Positions 44,675 through 53,020 of a DNA stretch of 58,698 nt are shown here, piece by piece (position 1 is the stretch's first letter; every line of letters begins with the position of its first letter). A model generated the notes under the pieces. That model was not told where the DNA came from. It made no database searches and saw nothing but the letters and a program-made list of their open reading frames with translations. The stretch lies in assembly GCA_029256725.1 (NCBI GenBank), contig JAQSXJ010000029.1, forward strand, positions 1-58,698. Direction: 5' to 3'. The translations under genes and the position numbers were made by a program. The stretch comes from Anaerocolumna sp. (GTDB lineage: Bacteria; Bacillota; Clostridia; Lachnospirales; Lachnospiraceae).

Positions 44675-45841
44675 CTATTTTGCTTCATAAGCTACGGTTA
44701 GCTCCGTTGTTTCTGTATTATAGGTAAAGGTATAGACCCCTGCTGCCTTAACTATTATGTTATCACTGGCGCTGCCTTCTACATAATCCAAGGACTTGCT
44801 GTCCTTGATATTACTGAATCTTACATACTCATTTCCCACACTTTCCGTATCCCCGGTCTTAACCCTGGAGGTAAATAAGAATTCTTCTTTATCCGCCAAT
44901 TCTATGGTCAATACCAAATCTCCATCTGTTTCTATAAATTTATACTGATCCTCATAGATATCGTTCCAACCGGTAGCAACAGAGCTTTTGATATAGTATG
45001 TAGTGATGATATCCGCTACAGGTTCTTTCGTTTCTCCGTTATATACCCAGGTGATGGTGTCATAAGGATTATAATTAAATTTCTCCTTGCCTTCCTCCGT
45101 ATAATTACTGTCCGCCGTATCATAGTAGTCTGCTCCGGGATAAGTAGTTAATGTAATTGTATAGTTACCGGCTGTAAGGCACTTAATATTCTTTTTCTTA
45201 GCATCATTTGATTGATAATTCCCTCCGGAGCCGGATAAATATTCTACGCCGTCCTGCGCTGTGGCAGTTAGATATCCTGCTCCTCTCTGGTTATACCATC
45301 CAGCTTCACCGGAGGTATCGATTGCCAGTTGGAATTCATCTCCTTCATATATATCCAGGTTTATGGTATAAATATTTTTATCTGCTTCTTTAGTAAGCAG
45401 ATGTTCTTCCTTTATGGTTTTCCCCCAGCTTGAAGAAGCAAGTATGGGGCTCTTACCACTCCCCACAATGGCAAAGTTTCTGGTATCCTCTTTCTCTTCT
45501 AAAAAACCGGCAAAAATCTTCGTATCCTCAGCAATAGGTGTAATAAAGTCAAATTTGTGGGATAAAGAAGGGGTTGCATACCATCCCATAAATACATACC
45601 CAGCCTTCTCCGGGGTATATTCCTTTACCGCTTCACCTGCCTTTACTTTCTCTGTTGAAAGTTCAGTAGTCCCATCCATGTCATAATAAGTAACTGTGTA
45701 CTCCGTCTCCTGTGTGTTGCTTTCCGTACTACCCGTTTCTTTCGTATTCCCGGCAGGCTCCTGGCTGCTACAGGCAGTCATTAGAAAAATACTGGAAAGA
45801 AGGGTTAGTAAGAAGACAATTCTTGTTTTGCTTTTGCCCAT
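44675..45841 (-). CDS. Surface lipoprotein of the starch locus, putative glycan-binding
   Basis: Membrane-anchored lipoprotein of 388 residues. MGKSKTRIVFLLTLLSS leads to the lipobox M-T-A-C. A Thr/Glu-rich linker is followed by an InlB B-repeat-like (Flg_new) module (YTVTYYDMDGTTELSTEKV to GYVFMGWYATPSLSHKFDF). Two or three beta-sandwich modules resembling starch-binding folds follow, each rich in surface Trp/Tyr (SSWGKTIKEEHLL, GWNDIYEDQYKF). No catalytic motif is seen. The ATG at 45841 is preceded by GGAGG at 8 nt; the longer frame to 45877 is discarded because it runs through an operator. I infer a starch- or cyclodextrin-capture protein; I do not know a named homologue. Confidence 0.7.
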   Translation of the reverse strand: MGKSKTRIVFLLTLLSSIFLMTACSSQEPAGNTKETGSTESNTQETEYTVTYYDMDGTTELSTEKVKAGEAVKEYTPEKAGYVFMGWYATPSLSHKFDFITPIAEDTKIFAGFLEEKEDTRNFAIVGSGKSPILASSSWGKTIKEEHLLTKEADKNIYTINLDIYEGDEFQLAIDTSGEAGWYNQRGAGYLTATAQDGVEYLSGSGGNYQSNDAKKKNIKCLTAGNYTITLTTYPGADYYDTADSNYTEEGKEKFNYNPYDTITWVYNGETKEPVADIITTYYIKSSVATGWNDIYEDQYKFIETDGDLVLTIELADKEEFLFTSRVKTGDTESVGNEYVRFSNIKDSKSLDYVEGSASDNIIVKAAGVYTFTYNTETTELTVAYEAK

Positions 45842-45859
45842 AAAATTTACCTCCAATAT

Positions 45860-45875
45860 GATTAACCGTTTAAGC
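45860..45875. promoter_or_regulatory. Operator O2 of the lipoprotein gene
   Basis: GATTAACCGTTTAAGC matches the complement of operator O1 at 13 of 16 positions. It lies between the predicted transcript start and the ribosome site, 70 bp from O1. Confidence 0.6.
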
Positions 45876-45929
45876 AAACTGTTAAAAGGAATGGCGCCTT
45901 AGTGGAAAGACGCCTTATATGATTTTTTT

Positions 45930-45945
45930 GCTTAACTGGTTAAGC
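45930..45945. promoter_or_regulatory. Operator O1 of the lipoprotein gene
   Basis: GCTTAACTGGTTAAGC is a 7-bp perfect dyad with a 2-bp centre, the form of a LacI-family operator. It spans the predicted transcript start, directly after the -10 box. Confidence 0.7.
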
Positions 45946-45947
45946 AA

Positions 45948-45976
45948 ATTTTACTATGCATTTTTTTGTATGTCAA
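45948..45976 (-). promoter_or_regulatory. Promoter of the lipoprotein gene
   Basis: On the minus strand TTGACA (45971-45976) and TAAAAT (45948-45953) are separated by exactly 17 bp. The transcript would start near 45941, inside operator O1. Confidence 0.8.
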
Positions 45977-46222
45977 TACTATTTTTTGCCAATAAACGCG
46001 ATGTTTTTTGTTAGTTTTATACAATTTTATTACTTCTTAATTTATTCCAAAATTAATTAAAATTAGTATGTTCACTCATAGTCATATACCATCTATCATA
46101 AATTAAATCTGTTATTCTTCTGCAATAATCTATTCAATATCAATCCTTCTTACCATAGGCATAAATTAATTACTGTCAGCACGTTTTGATGACGCAATTT
46201 AACTTTAATTTAATAAAAAATA

Positions 46223-46264
46223 CCCCTACATAGGACTGTTATATTTTATTGTCCTATATAAGGG
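46223..46264 (-). terminator. Terminator of the UvrA-like gene
   Basis: On the minus strand CCCTTATATAGGAC pairs with GTCCTATGTAGGG (small bulge) around a 14-nt AT-rich loop, followed by TATTTTTTA. It lies 39 bp after the stop codon. Confidence 0.8.
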
Positions 46265-46302
46265 TGCGCAGCAATTGATGACGTACTTACGACACTTCCG
46301 GG

Positions 46303-48540
46303 CTACAGATATTTAGCAGTTATTGACTCTTTGCAGTCTTTTAATTCTCTTGGCGTCCCTTCAAAAAGTATCTGTCCGCCTTTGCTTCCGCCTTCGACTC
46401 CAACATCTATAATCCAGTCAGCATTTCGAATTACATCCAGGTTATGTTCAATGACAATAACCGTGTTACCTTTCTCTACAAGGCGATTGATGATATTTAG
46501 TATGCTGGTTATATCAGACATATGCAGTCCTGTTGTCGGCTCGTCCATAATGTAGATATTACCCTTTTGGCTTAATTCCTTAGCAAGCTTAAGACGCTGG
46601 CACTCACCACCGGAGAGAGTATCTAACGGCTGCCCCAGAGTCATGTAATGAAGCCCCACCTCAACAATAAACTTTAATTTGTTCCTGATTTCCTTTTGGT
46701 TAAAGAACTCTACAGCATCTGCAATGGTCATATCAAGCACTTCAACAATGGTTTTACCATTATACTTATATTCAAGCACCTCCTGTTTAAAACGTTTACC
46801 GCCGCATTCTTCACAGGTGGTTTCAACAGAATCCATAAAGGAAAGATCGGTCTCTATAAAGCCTCGTCCTTTACATGCTTCACAAGCACCTTCGGAATTA
46901 TAACTGAATAATCCGGCACTTACTTTGTTTTCATCAGCAAATAATTTACGGATCTGATCCATGATACCTGTAAAGGTAGCCGGATTGGAGCGTAAATTTG
47001 CACTGACTGCGGACTGATCGATAATAACGGCATCTTTGTATTCTTTGGCAAAGACTCCGTTCACAAGAGTGGATTTGCCGGAACCTGCAACACCGGTTAC
47101 AACGGTAAATATTCCTTTTGGTATTCTCAAGCTTACATTCTTTAAATTGTGTAAGCTGCTCTTTTTCGTTTCCAGAAAATCATTGCTAAGTCTGGGGCTA
47201 CTCTTTATCGGCAGGCTTCTCCCTATATATTCTCCGGTAAGGGTGTCAGATTTCAACAGGTTATCATAGCTGCCTTCAAATGTTATATTTCCGCCTTTTG
47301 TACCAGCTTTCGGACCCACATCTACAATATAGTCGGCAACTTTTATTACATCGGGATCATGCTCGACTACTATCACCGTATTTCCTTTATCCCTTAACTT
47401 TACCAGCAGTTCGTTCAGTCTGTGTACATCTCTTGGGTGAAGTCCGATACTTGGTTCATCGAAAATGTACAATACATCTGTCAGGCTGCTTGTCAGGTGT
47501 TTGACCATCTTAACTCTTTGTGATTCACCACCGGAGAGGGTGGAAGTCTCCCTGTCCAGGCTTACATAATCAAGACCGATTTGTATCAGATCATTTAACC
47601 GCTCCGTTAAATTTATGATAATTGGCTTAACACTTTCATCCTTTATCTGCTTAATCAGCTTAAGAAGCTCGTCCACCTGAAGGGCAGTCAGCTCTGCAAT
47701 TGAATATCCCTGAATTTTGGCGGACAGAATATTTTCGTTATAACGTTTTCCTCCGCAATCAGGGCATTGCTGTTCCGTGGTGAAAGCTGATATTTTCTTC
47801 TGGGAGGCTTCTGATTTCTCATATTCGGTCTTAATATACTGCAGGATGAATTTCTCGGCAAGTCCTGCATAGGTCGTGTTAATGCCCTCCATGACAGTGG
47901 AATTGAGCTTAATCGGTTTGCAGTAAACGAGTTTATCATATTCTTCTTCTGTGTAATCCTTTATTTTCTTATCACAGTCAAAAAAGCCCGTTGCTGCATA
48001 ACCCTTCCATTGCCAGGTACCTGGTTTATATCCCGGAAGCAAAATTGCACCTTCATTTAAGGACTTTTCTTTGTCCAAAGCTTTATCCATATCCAGCGTG
48101 ACAATTCTTCCGATACCTTCACAGGTTTTGCACATTCCGTTAGGGTCATTAAAGGAAAAATATGAGGAAGGACCGATATGCGGTTTTCCGATTCTGGAAA
48201 ATAACAGTCTTAACAGTGGATTTATATCTGTTATGGTACCTAGCGTAGAGCGTGAGTTACCGCCAATCCTCTTCTGATCTACAATAATTGCAAGGGACAG
48301 ATTTTGAATTGCATCAACATCCGGATGGCCATACTTAGGTAAAAAACCTTGCACGAATTTACTGAAGGTCTCATTTAATTGTCTGCCCGCTTCCTGGGCA
48401 ATGGTTTCAAATACGATTGAGGATTTGCCCGAACCTGATACTCCGGTAAAGATCGTTATTTTCTTCTTCGGTATCTTCAGACTTATATTCTTTAAATTAT
48501 TTGCACGCGCACCAACTATCTCAATATATTCATATTCCAT
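46303..48540 (-). CDS. UvrA-like ABC ATPase (short UvrA paralogue)
   Basis: Tandem-ABC protein of the UvrA family, 745 residues against about 940 for UvrA proper. Both nucleotide-binding sites are intact: Walker A G-V-S-G-S-G-K-S-S and G-V-A-G-S-G-K-S-T, signatures L-S-G-G-E-S-Q-R and L-S-G-G-E-C-Q-R, Walker B F-D-E-P-S and M-D-E-P-T. Zinc-finger CxxC pairs are present (C-x-x-C-E-G-I-G, C-P-D-C-G-G, C-E-A-C-K-G, C-E-E-C-G-G). The shorter length suggests reduction of the UvrB-interacting insertion, as in drug-resistance paralogues of the DrrC type. The ATG at 48540 has GGGAG upstream; the ATG at 48552 overlaps that site. The role, in DNA repair or drug tolerance, is undecided. Confidence 0.88.
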   Translation of the reverse strand: MEYEYIEIVGARANNLKNISLKIPKKKITIFTGVSGSGKSSIVFETIAQEAGRQLNETFSKFVQGFLPKYGHPDVDAIQNLSLAIIVDQKRIGGNSRSTLGTITDINPLLRLLFSRIGKPHIGPSSYFSFNDPNGMCKTCEGIGRIVTLDMDKALDKEKSLNEGAILLPGYKPGTWQWKGYAATGFFDCDKKIKDYTEEEYDKLVYCKPIKLNSTVMEGINTTYAGLAEKFILQYIKTEYEKSEASQKKISAFTTEQQCPDCGGKRYNENILSAKIQGYSIAELTALQVDELLKLIKQIKDESVKPIIINLTERLNDLIQIGLDYVSLDRETSTLSGGESQRVKMVKHLTSSLTDVLYIFDEPSIGLHPRDVHRLNELLVKLRDKGNTVIVVEHDPDVIKVADYIVDVGPKAGTKGGNITFEGSYDNLLKSDTLTGEYIGRSLPIKSSPRLSNDFLETKKSSLHNLKNVSLRIPKGIFTVVTGVAGSGKSTLVNGVFAKEYKDAVIIDQSAVSANLRSNPATFTGIMDQIRKLFADENKVSAGLFSYNSEGACEACKGRGFIETDLSFMDSVETTCEECGGKRFKQEVLEYKYNGKTIVEVLDMTIADAVEFFNQKEIRNKLKFIVEVGLHYMTLGQPLDTLSGGECQRLKLAKELSQKGNIYIMDEPTTGLHMSDITSILNIINRLVEKGNTVIVIEHNLDVIRNADWIIDVGVEGGSKGGQILFEGTPRELKDCKESITAKYL

Positions 48541-49104
48541 ACTAACTCCCATCTATGTGCTTTAGCACACATTCAAATCAGGATGTGAATCATGTTTTTC
48601 AATAATTCACATTATCTCCTTCGATTGATAATTTACGATTCCGGATAATTATAGGGTTATAATTTTCTTTATAATTTATTATTTACCTGCTCCACTGCCT
48701 TAAATCCGAAATCCAAGAAACAGTATACAAATTTATGAGAAGTCCGGCCGAACTTACTGAGAACAGTGTAACAGTATACGATATTGCTGGCAAGTAAATT
48801 TTCACTTTATTTGTTAATTTTGTTTAATTATTCCCCGATTCCCCAACGTATTTTTTGTGAAATTTGTACACTATATACAAAGATAATGAAAAAACGGTAC
48901 TGTCTTAAATTACCTCATCTTTAAATCAAACAACATCAAATTCCGCTTTAACCACAAATGCAAAAAACTGCACTCTTCTAACAATCTCGAAAGGCAATAG
49001 GATATGGATAACTCCATTCTTTCTCATCTTCCTAAAATGTCAAAAAGTGCAGTTCATAATATAAGTGTTGTTACATAGTAATCGATAACAGCCTGCAGTT
49101 TATC
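48541..49104. other. 564-bp gap: leader of the UvrA-like gene and 3' region of the giant gene
   Basis: Next to the UvrA-like gene the minus-strand leader has a dyad TGTGCT/AGCACA (48556-48569), a perfect 8-bp stem ATGTGAAT/ATTCACAT (48583-48590, 48605-48612) and an unused AAGGAG (48616-48621) followed by GTG-AAT-TAT-TGA. Further on a spaced inverted repeat (48966-48977 with 49043-49054, one mismatch) lies after the giant gene. The middle part is AT-rich; I see nothing else in it. Confidence 0.45.
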
Positions 49105-52100
49105 TTAATCAAAATAATAGTTGATTATATACTGGCGACGTATCATATCCTCGCAGGCTTTTTTTGCTTTTGTATTGTCCTTAAAATCCATGGTTACCAG
49201 ATAATATTTACCTGATTTTCTAACCTCTGCATTAGCACTGTCATATTCCTGCTCAAATATCTGAGCAACTCTCTTTGCATAAGCTTCACTACCGATTACA
49301 CCTAATCTTATATGGCTACTATATTCCTGTCCTTTACGGGTTATCTTAAGAGTATATACTTTGACGGATTTACCATTCTCAGCTGTTACTTTGAGATATA
49401 CTGTATTTACGCCTACTCGCAGTTTAATCTTACTCTTTGAAATTTCTTTCTTTAAGCTCTTATCGCTGTAGATTTTTAAGGTGGCTTTGCTGCTTACGGA
49501 AGCTTTTACTGTCAGTGAGGACTTTTCGTATGCTACCACAGCGGTGATGGCCTGCCCTTTTATCTTAGCATTCTCCGGAACTTTAATCTGAGTTATTTCG
49601 GATTTAGCAGATTTGTTTCTTACAATTTCTAATTTATAGATCTTTGTAGTCTTATCTTCTGCAGTTATCTTAATATAACTCGTATTTACACCGGTAGCAA
49701 GACTTAATTTGCCATCAACAGCTTCTTCCTTTAATTCTTTATCAAGATACAGTTTCCATTCTGCTTTATCGCTTACTAAAGCTTTAACCTTAAGGCCGCT
49801 TACTTCATTTGAAACTGTTGCAGAAATCATATTTTCGTTGATTACTGCCTTTGAAGGAGTTGTTATACTTATGATATCTTTTTCTGATGATTTTATGAAA
49901 GCATTTGTTTTCACCATAGAGAAGGTACTAAATTTATTGATGTGGAAGCGAATTCCATAAACGCCTTCTTTATATTCAACAAGTTCTCCCTGTACCAGTT
50001 CCTTATCGCCGTCGGAATGCACGATGTATACTGCCAGCTGCTCTAACAAAGCCGCTCTTTCTGTAGTATTAACAGGGATTTCAATACCGGTCAAGGGAAG
50101 GATAATGTCTGTACTGGTTGAAGGCATATTAGTTTCAATGGTTACAGGATTACCAATAATAGATACCGTGCTGTTTGCATTCTTGCTTACTAATGCGGCT
50201 TCCTGCTTTGCCTGATTTATAACAGCTTTCTTCTCCGCTTCATTCTTTACCGGAACCAGATGGAAATACAAGTCCTCAGTTAATTTATTATTAATATCTG
50301 CAATACTTTCTTTTGAAAGGCTGATCTTTGCTTCTTCCGTATCAATCTGAAGATTAATCTTACCGTCTGCTAATGTTTTCACTGCTGCTACAGGTACATT
50401 GACCGTTGTTTCAGCTACCTCCTCCTGTGCATCAGGGATAACTATTCTTGCGGTATCCTTACCCTCCGCTTTGAGCTTCTGTACTGTCTCAACAGCTTTC
50501 TCATTCTGATATGTTACCTTATCAGACTTCTCTCCGTTTGCTTTTGTAGTTCTGTCAATTGTAATTTGAGTTGCTGTACCCTCTGTATCACCTTTTTTAA
50601 CATCTACGATAATCTGTTCAGTACCTGTGGCAGGTGTTGCCGGGATAGTTGTGGGTACTGGTGTTTCCGGTGTTATTGTCGGAGCTGGTGTCAATGTCGG
50701 TTCCGGTGTTGCTGTCGGTTCCGGTGTTACTGTCGGTTCCGGCGTTGCTGTCGGTTCCGGTGTTGCTGTCGGTTCCGGTGTTGCTGTCGGTTCCGGTGTT
50801 GCTGTCGGTTCCGGTGTTGCTGTCGGTTCCGGTGTTGCTGTCGGCTCAGATGTGCCCGGATTATTAATTACCAGATTTTGATACGCTGATTTATTGTCTT
50901 TTGTATAAGTGATTTCAACCACTGAGGATTCCTTAATCAGCGTACGTCCATTCACCGGATTAGTTGTAATTCCCTTGGTTGAAAACTCATCAAAAGGTAT
51001 CTCTTCGCTGGAACCGTCACTTTTATTTAATGTAACTATAAGACCGGTAAGATCAAGTGCATCACCAACGCTATATGTTGTTTTAGCAGGAGGGTTTTTA
51101 ATCGTTACCGAACTAACCCATACGGAATCGTCCGGGTCGGTTACAACAGTTACATCTCCAACTGGTATAAAGTAGAAATTCTCCTTATACGCTACCGTGA
51201 TTCCTGATATACCGTCTACTACATCCCAGTTTGCTGTTGCATTATCCGGCATTAAACGTATATCATCAGATGTTCCTACTACATAAGTACGTGTTCCTGT
51301 GCTCTGATCCCATTCTATTATTACACCGTTGGTATTTAACAGACCTTCGGGATTATCAGGTGTTTTATATACGCTTATGTCTAAAGCTGGATTATAGTAG
51401 GAGAATAATAATCCGCCACTTAAATTAATTGTTGAACTGCTGCCTTTTACATTAATTGCAGAACCTAATGCAGCTATAACCTTGGCTTTTCCCTGTATAT
51501 ACAAATCACTTTCGGCTATTATAGCATTGCCTGCTTTACTGCTTATTGTTCCGTTATATGCATAAACACCACTGACTGTAGAAATTGCAGTTCCTGTGGT
51601 TGCATTTACTAATCCGTCATACATAATAACGTTACGTTTCGTAGAGATTGCTGTTCCTTTTTCTACATTCACGAGTCCGTTGTACATAGTAACAACGGAA
51701 TTGGCGCCAGTTGTAGCGATAGCAGTTCCATCGTAACAATTTACAGAACCAGAATTAATTGTTACATATGTATTTTCACCGATCGCTTTTATAGAATATC
51801 CAGCTGCTGTATATATATCACCGCCATTAATACTTACTTCTGCTATGCTTTCTCCGGAGTTTATTACATTTCCTCCGCCACTCATTGTCAGCTTTCCACC
51901 CTGAGCCACTTCAAATTTTCCTGCACCCTCCAGGTTTATTAAATCTCCTGTATAATCAGCAGCGCTTTCTGCAACTGCTTTCCAGACTATTTTTACATCT
52001 TTTGGTATATTCAGTGTCAGACTCTTATCAGCACCCTTTACATCACCGGTTACTGTTATTATTCCTCTTTCTTTATCCACCTCTGCGGCTAAATTACCAC

Positions 52101-52848
52101 TTGTACCCTGATAAGCTTCTATCACTGACTTGATAACAGACAACTCATCTTCAGCCGTGTTTTCTTGATGTTTATAGGCTGTAATACTCTTTATGCAAAC
52201 TCCAAAATTCATCTTTGCAGCCTGCTCTGCCGTTATTTGAAAAGAATCTATACCCTCGAAAGCACTATTATCTGATACATCAAAAACGACAGTATTACCA
52301 TTTAAATACGTCCTGGATTGTACCTCTTTCTTTAGTACAGCACCCGGCACCGGATTACCGTCTTTATATCCTGTCAGTGTTAATTCGAAGAACATAGTTC
52401 CAGAACTACCGGCTGCTACTTCAATAGAATCAAGATCAAAACTGCCTCCATTGTTCCAGGATGCCGATAGCTTTTCCAAGTATTTGTTAGTTTCCGTACC
52501 AGGCATACCGGGAAACATGGGGGTATTACGTGTAAATGCCGATAGATAATAAGCAACCTCGCTTCCTACCTGTAATTTTGAAACAGAGAGATACGTATCT
52601 GACTCTGTACTGTTAGAAGTAACGGTAAAATCATAGCCATTTACATTTAGAGCACTTAGTCCATTCTTTGCCGGTTTACCATTTTGGTCTGTCAGATAAT
52701 GATCCCATTGATCAGTAATATTATCAAAAGTAGTTACTCCTCCCTCAAAAACATCGGCTTTGGCGACCAACGCCTGAACATTTGTGAGTCCCAAAATCAA
52801 TGTCAGCGTCAAAACAAGTGACATGGTTCTTTTCAATAAAGTCTTCAT
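49105..52848 (-). CDS. Giant secreted multidomain protein: beta-helix, Ig-like, TPEP linker, cadherin-like and SPOR-like modules
   Basis: Exported protein of 1247 residues with a signal peptide ending near A-K-A-D (about 31). About 35-230 is a beta-rich module. About 340-490 has five or so beta-helix-like coils of 20-25 residues, each with G-T-A-I or N-A-I-I at the turn. A bacterial Ig-like (Big_3) domain (VSSVTIKNPPAKTTYSVGD) lies at about 575-655. A T-P-E-P-T-A linker of ten six-residue units spans about 664-720. After an alpha/beta region come two cadherin-like beta-sandwich domains (I-S-A-T-V-S-N-E-V..., I-T-A-V-V-A-Y-E-K...). The end (SSHIRLGVIGSEAYAKRVAQIF) resembles a peptidoglycan-binding SPOR domain. 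No catalytic motif was found. AGGAGG precedes the ATG. It is the probable target of the adjacent SARP regulator. Confidence 0.8.
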   Translation of the reverse strand: MKTLLKRTMSLVLTLTLILGLTNVQALVAKADVFEGGVTTFDNITDQWDHYLTDQNGKPAKNGLSALNVNGYDFTVTSNSTESDTYLSVSKLQVGSEVAYYLSAFTRNTPMFPGMPGTETNKYLEKLSASWNNGGSFDLDSIEVAAGSSGTMFFELTLTGYKDGNPVPGAVLKKEVQSRTYLNGNTVVFDVSDNSAFEGIDSFQITAEQAAKMNFGVCIKSITAYKHQENTAEDELSVIKSVIEAYQGTSGNLAAEVDKERGIITVTGDVKGADKSLTLNIPKDVKIVWKAVAESAADYTGDLINLEGAGKFEVAQGGKLTMSGGGNVINSGESIAEVSINGGDIYTAAGYSIKAIGENTYVTINSGSVNCYDGTAIATTGANSVVTMYNGLVNVEKGTAISTKRNVIMYDGLVNATTGTAISTVSGVYAYNGTISSKAGNAIIAESDLYIQGKAKVIAALGSAINVKGSSSTINLSGGLLFSYYNPALDISVYKTPDNPEGLLNTNGVIIEWDQSTGTRTYVVGTSDDIRLMPDNATANWDVVDGISGITVAYKENFYFIPVGDVTVVTDPDDSVWVSSVTIKNPPAKTTYSVGDALDLTGLIVTLNKSDGSSEEIPFDEFSTKGITTNPVNGRTLIKESSVVEITYTKDNKSAYQNLVINNPGTSEPTATPEPTATPEPTATPEPTATPEPTATPEPTATPEPTVTPEPTATPEPTLTPAPTITPETPVPTTIPATPATGTEQIIVDVKKGDTEGTATQITIDRTTKANGEKSDKVTYQNEKAVETVQKLKAEGKDTARIVIPDAQEEVAETTVNVPVAAVKTLADGKINLQIDTEEAKISLSKESIADINNKLTEDLYFHLVPVKNEAEKKAVINQAKQEAALVSKNANSTVSIIGNPVTIETNMPSTSTDIILPLTGIEIPVNTTERAALLEQLAVYIVHSDGDKELVQGELVEYKEGVYGIRFHINKFSTFSMVKTNAFIKSSEKDIISITTPSKAVINENMISATVSNEVSGLKVKALVSDKAEWKLYLDKELKEEAVDGKLSLATGVNTSYIKITAEDKTTKIYKLEIVRNKSAKSEITQIKVPENAKIKGQAITAVVAYEKSSLTVKASVSSKATLKIYSDKSLKKEISKSKIKLRVGVNTVYLKVTAENGKSVKVYTLKITRKGQEYSSHIRLGVIGSEAYAKRVAQIFEQEYDSANAEVRKSGKYYLVTMDFKDNTKAKKACEDMIRRQYIINYYFD
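50688..50856. repeat. 18-bp tandem repeat encoding the T-P-E-P-T-A linker
   Basis: About nine copies of an 18-bp unit (GTTGCTGTCGGTTCCGGT on the plus strand) follow one another with few changes. Several central copies are identical, so copy number is likely to vary by slippage. The long plus-strand frames over it are artefacts of the repeat. Confidence 0.9.
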
Positions 52849-52880
52849 AATTCCTCCTTTAGTAGTTATCTATATTGAAA

Positions 52881-52915
52881 ATATTAGCAGAAAGATTGTT
52901 GCAAAATTGTTGCAA
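52881..52915 (-). promoter_or_regulatory. SARP-type promoter of the giant gene: 11-bp-period direct repeats 8 bp from -10
   Basis: On the minus strand TTGCAACAAT occurs twice (52906-52915, 52895-52904) with an 11-bp period. Exactly 8 bp separate the second copy from TAATAT (52881-52886), a good -10 box, and no normal -35 is present. SARP activators bind direct repeats of this period at this distance from -10. The start codon is 33 bp beyond the -10 box. Confidence 0.65.
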
Positions 52916-52975
52916 TGTAAGATATTATGTCGTATGAAGTCAATATAATATAATTAATAATTTATGGGTTAAAAA

Positions 52976-53014
52976 AAACACGGGTTAAAAGCGGTTGCTA
53001 GTAATCCCATGTTT
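52976..53014 (-). terminator. Terminator of the SARP-type response regulator gene
   Basis: On the minus strand AAACATGGG pairs with CCCGTGTTT (one G-U) and runs into a tract of eight T. It lies 7 bp after the stop codon and separates this gene from the giant gene. Confidence 0.8.
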
Positions 53015-53020
53015 CTTTCT

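Noticed and set aside
48966..49054. Spaced inverted repeat after the giant gene as its terminator
   Set aside because: The arms are separated by about 65 nt and no T-run follows closely; it is only mentioned within the gap entry.
50566..50889. Overlapping plus-strand frames rich in Cys/Arg, Gly/Val and Leu/Val
   Set aside because: They are shadows of the 18-bp repeat that encodes the T-P-E-P linker on the minus strand; all three frames stay open because the unit length is a multiple of three.
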